DNA of 64,000 nucleotides from VRUE01 sp963702175 (lineage in GTDB: Bacteria; Actinomycetota; Thermoleophilia; Solirubrobacterales; 70-9): positions 2,046,001 to 2,110,000 of the forward strand of contig OY969721.1 of the NCBI GenBank assembly GCA_963702175.1, written 5' to 3'. Within the stretch, counting starts at the first letter, position 1; the number at the start of each line of letters is the position of its first letter. The position numbers and the translations under genes are program-made. Of this stretch, positions 59,293 through 64,000 are shown piece by piece. The notes under the pieces are model-generated. The model had not been told where the DNA came from, did not search any database, and was given only the letters and a program-made list of their open reading frames with translations.

Positions 59293-61816
59293 CCGCGAGG
59301 ACGACCATGTCGTCGCGCAGGGTCCCATCCCCGCGTGACACCGCGTCGTGATGGAGACGGGCGGTCAGCTCGCCGAGCTCGAGGCCGGAGAGGGCATGTG
59401 CCATCTCGGCGAGCGCCTCAGGTTCGCGGTGTGCCTCGGGCGGCCCGACCTCGAGCCAGCCGTCGGTGCAGAGCACCAAGGTGTCACCTTCCTCGACGAC
59501 AGCCTCGTGGCTCGCCAGCCGCGCCTCTGTCAAGACGCCCAAGAGCGAGCCACCACCGAGCTGGACCGGGCCCTCGGGGGTGACGTGGATAACCGGTGGA
59601 TGGCCCGCGGCTGCCACGGTCGCCCGCCACCCGGAAGAGTCCGAGCGCATCCGCAGCAGCAGCGCCGTGGCAAAGTCGTTGAGGCTCGTCCCTTCGAGCA
59701 GCAGTTCGTTGACGCGGGCCAGCACCTCGCCGGGATCCTCGATCTCGCGCGTCAGTCCGCGCACCGCATGGCGCAGGGCCACCGAGATTCCCGCTGCGGC
59801 GCTGCCCTTGCCGGCGACGTCGCCGATCAGGATCCAGCAGCCGTCGTCGGTGGGTAGCACGTCGTATAGGTCGCCGCCGACCTCGATGCCCTCGCCCGCG
59901 GCCTCGAAGACGACTGATATCTCCAGGCCCGGGACCTCGGCGGGATGGGGGGGCCGCAGGCCGCGCTGCAGGTTGCGGGCCATCTCGTCCCGCTCTTGAT
60001 AGAGACGAGCGTTGTCCAGGGCGATCGCGGCACGGTCGGCGAGCTCGCTGAGCAGATCGAGGTCGGCCGCGTCATAGCGGAGATCGGTGCTCGCATGAAG
60101 GAAGGAGAGGGCGCCGAGCGTGCGCCCTCTGGCAACCAGCGCGACCACGGCGGCCGAGTTGTAGCCGGCGTCGGACATCAGATGCCGGTGCTCGTCGCTC
60201 TGGGCGACCTGATCGATGACGACCGGCGAGGTGAGGTCGCGCCAGACCATCGGTTGGCCCTCGCGGAGGACCTGGGCGACGGGATGCTTGCCCTCGGGGT
60301 CCAGGGGAGACTGTTTGCGAATTCGCTCCAGCCTCGCCGCCACCTTGGGATCGGCGGCCGCGACGACGCTGTCGCCGATCATCCCGTCCCTGCGCACGAA
60401 GTCCATCACGCAGACGGCGGCCAGCTCCGGTACCGCGGTGGCGACGATCGTGCGCGCGGTCTCGGTGAAGTCGAGGGACGCGTCGAGACCTCGCGTCGCC
60501 GCGACGAGGAACTCCTGCGCCCTCCGCCGCCGCTTCTCGGCGGTGATGTCGCGGGCGATCACCGAGGCGCCGACGATCCCGAGGACCGGCTGTTCGATCG
60601 GAGAAACGGTGAGCGAGACGTCGACGCGGGCTCCGTCCTTGCGGATCCGCTCGGTCTCGTAGGTCTCGATCCGTTCCCCGCGGCGCACTTTGTCGAGGAT
60701 CACCTGCTCCTCGTTTTTGTGGTCCGACGGGACCAGGAAGGAGATGTGGCGGCCGATCGCCTCCTCCTGCGTATAGCCGTAGAGCTTTTCCGCGGCGGGG
60801 TTCCAGGAGGTGACGATGCCATCCAGGTCCTTGCTGAGGACGGCATCCTGGCTGCCCCTGACCACCTCCGCCAGCCGATGCCGCACCCGTTCGGCATCGG
60901 CTCGTTCGCTGGTCTCGCGCAGGAACCCGGTGAAGATCGGCGGCTCTGAGCCGCTGAGGCGGGTGACTGTCACTTCGACCGGGACCATCGAGCCGTCACT
61001 GCGCCTGGCCGAAAGCTCGAGGCGCCTGCCGATCAGGTTCGCTTGCCCAGTCTTCAGGTAGCGGCGAAGACCCTCGCGATGGCGCTGCCTCAACTCCTCG
61101 GGGATGATCAGCTCCGCCAGCTCACGGCCGATAGCGTCCTCGCGGCGGTAGCCGAAGAGTCGCTCAGCGGCCTCGTTGAACTCGACCACGAGCCCGCGAT
61201 GGTCCATGCTGACAATGCAATCCAGCGAGGACGCCAGTACCGCTGACTTGAACTGCTCCACGGCCCGAATCCTCGTCTCGGCCCTGCGGCGCTCGATGAA
61301 GGCACCCAGCTGGTCCGCGAACGTCGCGAGGAGGTCGATCAGGTCCTCGGAGGGAGAGTCGAAGGCGTCGCTGTGGAACTCGGCGACCGCCAGCACGCGC
61401 TCGGGCGGGCCCAGCGGGACCGGGATCGCGAGCGCCGCTTGGAGACCGAGCTCGACCGCGGCGGGGCGGCGGGGGAAGTTTGGATCGCGCCTGACGTCGG
61501 CGAGCCAGACGACCTCGCCGGTCTCCCAGGCGCGGCCAGGAAGCCCGACGCCGCGCTCGAACGAAAGCTCACGGCTAAGCTTCCACAGAGGCTCGGCGTC
61601 CAGTTTCGGGACACTCCACCCGGAGACGAAGCCCAGCGCCGGCGCGCCCTCGGTTACCTCCCAGATTGCACCAGCCTTCCAACGCAGCAGTTCGGCCACC
61701 GTGGCGAGAAAGCCGGAGGCGACCTGGTCCAGCGACTCATGCTCCACGAGCTGCTTGGTCAGCGCACGCTGGCTTCGCAGGTAACGGCGAAGCTCTAGCT
61801 GCTCTGGTTCTTGCAC
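59219..61816 (-). CDS. GAF-PAS-PAS-GAF-SpoIIE serine phosphatase (RsbU/RsbP-like)
   Basis: The 865-residue protein has an N-terminal GAF domain (about 25-180) and two PAS domains (about 190-310, with FNEAAERLFGYRREDAIGRE; and 315-430, with WNPAAEKLYGYTQEEAIGRH). A second GAF follows (about 440-620), then a PP2C/SpoIIE domain (about 640-845; GGDLYDVLPTDDGCWILIGD, GHPPVIHVTPEG, DDMVVLAVRP). Such proteins dephosphorylate anti-sigma antagonist proteins in response to signals. No partner STAS or RsbW gene is close. The protein is soluble. Confidence 0.92.
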   Translation of the reverse strand: MQEPEQLELRRYLRSQRALTKQLVEHESLDQVASGFLATVAELLRWKAGAIWEVTEGAPALGFVSGWSVPKLDAEPLWKLSRELSFERGVGLPGRAWETGEVVWLADVRRDPNFPRRPAAVELGLQAALAIPVPLGPPERVLAVAEFHSDAFDSPSEDLIDLLATFADQLGAFIERRRAETRIRAVEQFKSAVLASSLDCIVSMDHRGLVVEFNEAAERLFGYRREDAIGRELAELIIPEELRQRHREGLRRYLKTGQANLIGRRLELSARRSDGSMVPVEVTVTRLSGSEPPIFTGFLRETSERADAERVRHRLAEVVRGSQDAVLSKDLDGIVTSWNPAAEKLYGYTQEEAIGRHISFLVPSDHKNEEQVILDKVRRGERIETYETERIRKDGARVDVSLTVSPIEQPVLGIVGASVIARDITAEKRRRRAQEFLVAATRGLDASLDFTETARTIVATAVPELAAVCVMDFVRRDGMIGDSVVAAADPKVAARLERIRKQSPLDPEGKHPVAQVLREGQPMVWRDLTSPVVIDQVAQSDEHRHLMSDAGYNSAAVVALVARGRTLGALSFLHASTDLRYDAADLDLLSELADRAAIALDNARLYQERDEMARNLQRGLRPPHPAEVPGLEISVVFEAAGEGIEVGGDLYDVLPTDDGCWILIGDVAGKGSAAAGISVALRHAVRGLTREIEDPGEVLARVNELLLEGTSLNDFATALLLRMRSDSSGWRATVAAAGHPPVIHVTPEGPVQLGGGSLLGVLTEARLASHEAVVEEGDTLVLCTDGWLEVGPPEAHREPEALAEMAHALSGLELGELTARLHHDAVSRGDGTLRDDMVVLAVRPAAGSRARRDEGSARTEQPSPL

Positions 61817-61861
61817 GGCTAGAAAGCTACTTCAGCGACAGCGCAGATCCCCGAGGCACGC

Positions 61862-62182
61862 CTAGGCGAGGTTGTCGCTGACCCAGTTGAGGTAGCCGGC
61901 GCTGCCGGTGAGGACCGGGATCGCGAGAATCTCGGGCTCCTCGTAGGAGTGCGCCTCGCGGATCGTCGCCTCGACCTCGGCGTAGCGGCTCGCCTCGGTC
62001 TTGGCGAGGCACTGCCACTCGCGCTCCTCCTCAACCTTGCCCTGCCAGCGATAGCGACTCTCGATCGGCCCGAAGGTCTGCACGCAGGCAGCCAGCCGCC
62101 GATCGACGAGCAGAGTGGAGATTCGCTCGGCTTCCTCCTCCGAGCCGACGGTGGTCAGGACCTGGATGTACTCGGTGCTCAA
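61862..62182 (-). CDS. cutA: CutA1 divalent-cation tolerance protein
   Basis: The 106-residue protein matches CutA1: QVLTTVGSEEEAERISTLLV, RRLAACVQTFGPIESRYRWQ, GKVEEEREWQCLAKTEASRY and HSYEEPEILAIPVL. CutA forms a PII-like trimer and may bind copper. It overlaps the amt gene by four bases, in an operon with a true PII protein. Confidence 0.93.
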   Translation of the reverse strand: MSTEYIQVLTTVGSEEEAERISTLLVDRRLAACVQTFGPIESRYRWQGKVEEEREWQCLAKTEASRYAEVEATIREAHSYEEPEILAIPVLTGSAGYLNWVSDNLA

Positions 62183-63483
62183 CCGGGGTCGGCGACGAGG
62201 ACCTCGCCGTCGGCATCCGGGGCGACGAGGATCGCGCCCTCGCCGCTGGCGTAGGCCTCCTCGCCGTGGTAGACGACGTCCATGCCGACCGCCTCGTCAT
62301 GCTCGGTCGCCCGCAGCGGCATCACCGCGCCGACCAGCTTCAAGAGCACGAAGGTGGCGATGAAGGCGTAGGCGGGGGTGACGACCGCCGCCAGCGCCTG
62401 CGACCAGAACTGGCCCGCGTCGCCGTAGAAGAGGCCGTCGGCGACGCCGTTCCAGCCGATCTGGGCGACGAGGCCAAGGAAGAGGATGCCGGTGAAGCCG
62501 GCGATGCCGTGGGCGGCGAGGACGTCGAGCGTCTCGTCGACACGCGTCCGCGGCCGCCAGACGATCACCGCGTAGCAGGGCAGAGCGCCGAGGAAGCCGA
62601 GCGCCATCGCCCAGCCTGGGCTGATGAAGCCGCCCGCCGGGGTGATCAGCACGCAGCCGACGATGATCGCCGTAGCCGCGCCGATTGCGGTCACCCGCCT
62701 GCCGCGGATCAGGTCGAGGACGAACCAGGTGAGCAGGGCGCAGGCCGGCGTCAGCAGCGTGTTGACGAAGGCCAGGACGCTGGAGTCCCCGGCCGAGAGG
62801 CCGCTGCCGCCGTTGAAGCCGAACCAGCCGAACCAGAGCAGGCCGGCGCCGACCAGTACGTAGACCGCGTTGTGGGGCAGGAGGGCCTGGCGGCCATAGT
62901 CCTTGCGCGCGCCGACCACCAGCGCTGCGGCGAGCGCCGAGAAGCCGGAGCCCATCTCGACCGGGACGCCGCCGGCGAAGTCGAGCGTTCCCTGCGCCGC
63001 CAGCCAGCCGCCGCCGAAGGCCCAGTGGGCGAGCACCGCGTAGACCACCACCGACCAGAGCGCGGCGAAGACCATGAAGGCCCCAAAGCGCATCCGCTCG
63101 ACCACGGCGCCTGAGATCAGCGCAACGGTGATGATGCAGAAGGTCCCCTGGAAGGCCATGAAGAGCAGGTGGGGGATCGTCCCTTCGCCGCGCGGCTCGA
63201 AGCCGACGCCGCTGAGGCCGACGTGCCCGAGGCCGCCGATCAGGTCACCTTCGCCGTCGAAGGCGAGTGAGTAGCCGAGCAGCGCCCAGGTGACCGTGGC
63301 GATCGCGATCGCGGCGACGCACATCATGAAGGTGTTGAGGGTGTTCTTGGCCCGCACCAGGCCGGCGTAGAAGAGCCCCAGCGCGATCGTCATCATCAGG
63401 ACGAGCGCGGTCGCGGCGAGCATCCAGGCTGTATCGCCGGTGTCGATCGCGCTGGCCTGGGCGAGCGGCAGGAGGCCCATCAC
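62179..63483 (-). CDS. amtB: Ammonium transporter
   Basis: The 434-residue protein has eleven hydrophobic helices and the Amt signatures DTAWMLAATALVLMMTIALG, FAGGVPVEMGSGFSALAAAL and FNGGSGLSAGDSSVLAFVNT, with a C-terminal cytoplasmic tail of about 50 residues. It conducts ammonium across the inner membrane. It overlaps both neighbours by four bases (PII upstream, cutA downstream), so all three are co-translated. Confidence 0.95.
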   Translation of the reverse strand: MMGLLPLAQASAIDTGDTAWMLAATALVLMMTIALGLFYAGLVRAKNTLNTFMMCVAAIAIATVTWALLGYSLAFDGEGDLIGGLGHVGLSGVGFEPRGEGTIPHLLFMAFQGTFCIITVALISGAVVERMRFGAFMVFAALWSVVVYAVLAHWAFGGGWLAAQGTLDFAGGVPVEMGSGFSALAAALVVGARKDYGRQALLPHNAVYVLVGAGLLWFGWFGFNGGSGLSAGDSSVLAFVNTLLTPACALLTWFVLDLIRGRRVTAIGAATAIIVGCVLITPAGGFISPGWAMALGFLGALPCYAVIVWRPRTRVDETLDVLAAHGIAGFTGILFLGLVAQIGWNGVADGLFYGDAGQFWSQALAAVVTPAYAFIATFVLLKLVGAVMPLRATEHDEAVGMDVVYHGEEAYASGEGAILVAPDADGEVLVADPG

Positions 63484-63833
63484 TTCACCACCGGGGTGAC
63501 GGCGGACTGGTCGGTCTCACCGGTGCGGATGCGAACCGCCTGCTCGAGTGGGACGACGAAGATCTTGCCGTCGCCGACTTCGCCAGTGCGCGCGCCCTCG
63601 CAGAGGGCGTCGACCGTGGCTTGCACGAAGGAGTCGGAGACGGCGACCTCGAAGCGGACCTTCTCGGAGAGGCCCATCTTCACAGTGGTGCCGCGGTAGG
63701 TCTCGACCCGGTCGAGCTCACCGCCGTGCCCCTGCACGCGGCTCATCGAGACCCCGCGCACTTCCGCCCGATAGAGCGCTTCCAGTACATCGTTCGCCTT
63801 CTCGGGGCGAACAATCCCGATCACAAGTTTCAC
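63480..63833 (-). CDS. glnK: PII nitrogen regulatory protein lacking Tyr51
   Basis: The 117-residue protein has MKLVIGIVRPEKANDVLEAL, a T-loop region ETYRGTTVKMG and the C-terminal signature GKIFVVPLEQAVRIRTGE. The T-loop residues usually reading YRGAEY are YRGTTV here, so the uridylylated or adenylylated Tyr51 is absent while Tyr46 remains. It should still block the AmtB pore in response to ATP/ADP and 2-oxoglutarate. AGGAG lies upstream of the ATG. Confidence 0.93.
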   Translation of the reverse strand: MKLVIGIVRPEKANDVLEALYRAEVRGVSMSRVQGHGGELDRVETYRGTTVKMGLSEKVRFEVAVSDSFVQATVDALCEGARTGEVGDGKIFVVPLEQAVRIRTGETDQSAVTPVVK

Positions 63834-63920
63834 AGTCGCATCTCCTCCCGTTGAGCGCGGGGAGCCTAACAGTCAGTCGTCCGGGTTCGCTGTCAGCTCT
63901 GCTCGGGTAGGGGACGCTCG

Positions 63921-64000
63921 ATGCCGGACGGCCCCGTGAGGATCACGCCCTACCGCAACGGTCCCTACCTAGTGCGCGGGCCGTTCACCCTGGTCGACCA
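63921..64000 (+). CDS. CDGSH iron-sulfur domain protein, N-terminal part, runs off right edge
   Basis: ATG at 63921 opens a frame to the last base: a short PDGPVRITPYRNGPYLVRGP start, then FTLVD. The pattern I-x-P-Y-x-N-G-P-Y-L-V-R-G-P is the usual beginning of small CDGSH-type (mitoNEET-like) proteins of actinobacteria. The cysteine/histidine motif itself lies outside the window. GTAGGGGA is a weak ribosome binding site. It is divergent from the PII operon, 87 bp apart. Confidence 0.6.
   Translation, partial: MPDGPVRITPYRNGPYLVRGPFTLVD

Overview
The window is high-GC bacterial DNA, most likely from a Thermoleophilia (Solirubrobacterales-type) actinobacterium. The taxon is inferred from protein style: a short secreted protein opening with the lysine/arginine-RPSPAM signal typical of that group, a sigma-like protein of the GERGGKL/ATRYP type, a leucine-type dehydrogenase linked to a branched-chain keto-acid dehydrogenase, and two-domain PE-LigD. 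No rRNA operon and no intact tRNA were found; there is one tRNA-Met 3' fragment.

Positions 1 to about 16.5 kb are accessory DNA. The left edge holds the start of a membrane protein resembling conjugation ATPases, followed by a repeat-rich 650-bp intergenic region and an HNH-like zinc protein. Two paralogous loci then face outward from a kup potassium transporter. Each runs: structured leader, acidic small protein, OB-fold (SSB-like) protein, array of short XRE repressor-like proteins. The left locus (4881 to 1922, minus strand) has two XRE genes and continues into a 73-aa four-cysteine protein and a 400-aa membrane-anchored protein. The right locus (7562 to 9644, plus strand) has four XRE genes and a frameshifted OB gene. 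The leaders of the two loci share ACATAAGTGG followed by two hairpins whose stems differ in a compensatory way and whose loops keep GAACGCC and CTGARCC. Each locus also has a hairpin at its first Shine-Dalgarno sequence. This is the strongest candidate here for an undescribed system. The accessory zone ends with a decayed sigma-like gene, a large serine recombinase whose 3' end resembles a tRNA 3' end, a strong terminator, a decayed DUF4396 gene, a tRNA-Met 3' scar and an 18-bp inverted repeat.

From 16.6 to 34.6 kb lie an RTX-repeat secreted protein, a DHFR/RibD-like reductase, MsrA, a UvrA-like ATPase, and an unusual group of nucleotide-type folds (HIT-like, a helical membrane protein, a deoxyribosyltransferase-like protein, a CMP-kinase-like protein). 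After these come an ABC exporter, a D-cysteine desulfhydrase-like enzyme, a Phd/VapC pair, an intradiol dioxygenase, an XRE/zinc-ribbon membrane pair with twin operators, and a four-gene branched-chain amino-acid catabolism operon (E1 alpha, E1 beta, E2, Leu dehydrogenase).

From 34.7 to 49.8 kb: a TetR regulator with two matching operators facing a DUF2867 gene, a GST, an ECF42-type sigma factor with its DGPF partner, a flavodoxin-like protein, a methyltransferase, and a deoxy-amino-sugar cluster (FdtA/FdtB/FdtC-like plus glycosyltransferase). This stretch also has an aldehyde dehydrogenase remnant, a beta-lactamase-family hydrolase, flavin enzymes, a 14-codon ORF with a near-perfect Shine-Dalgarno sequence, and an EEP nuclease.

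From 49.9 kb to the end: a Baeyer-Villiger-type monooxygenase, a cyclase, PE-LigD, a 5'-3' exonuclease, an internally deleted IS110 transposase, an AhpD-like protein, an SDR, an ABC-2 exporter, a GAF/PAS/SpoIIE phosphatase, and a glnK-amtB-cutA operon whose PII protein lacks Tyr51. A CDGSH-type protein runs off the right edge.
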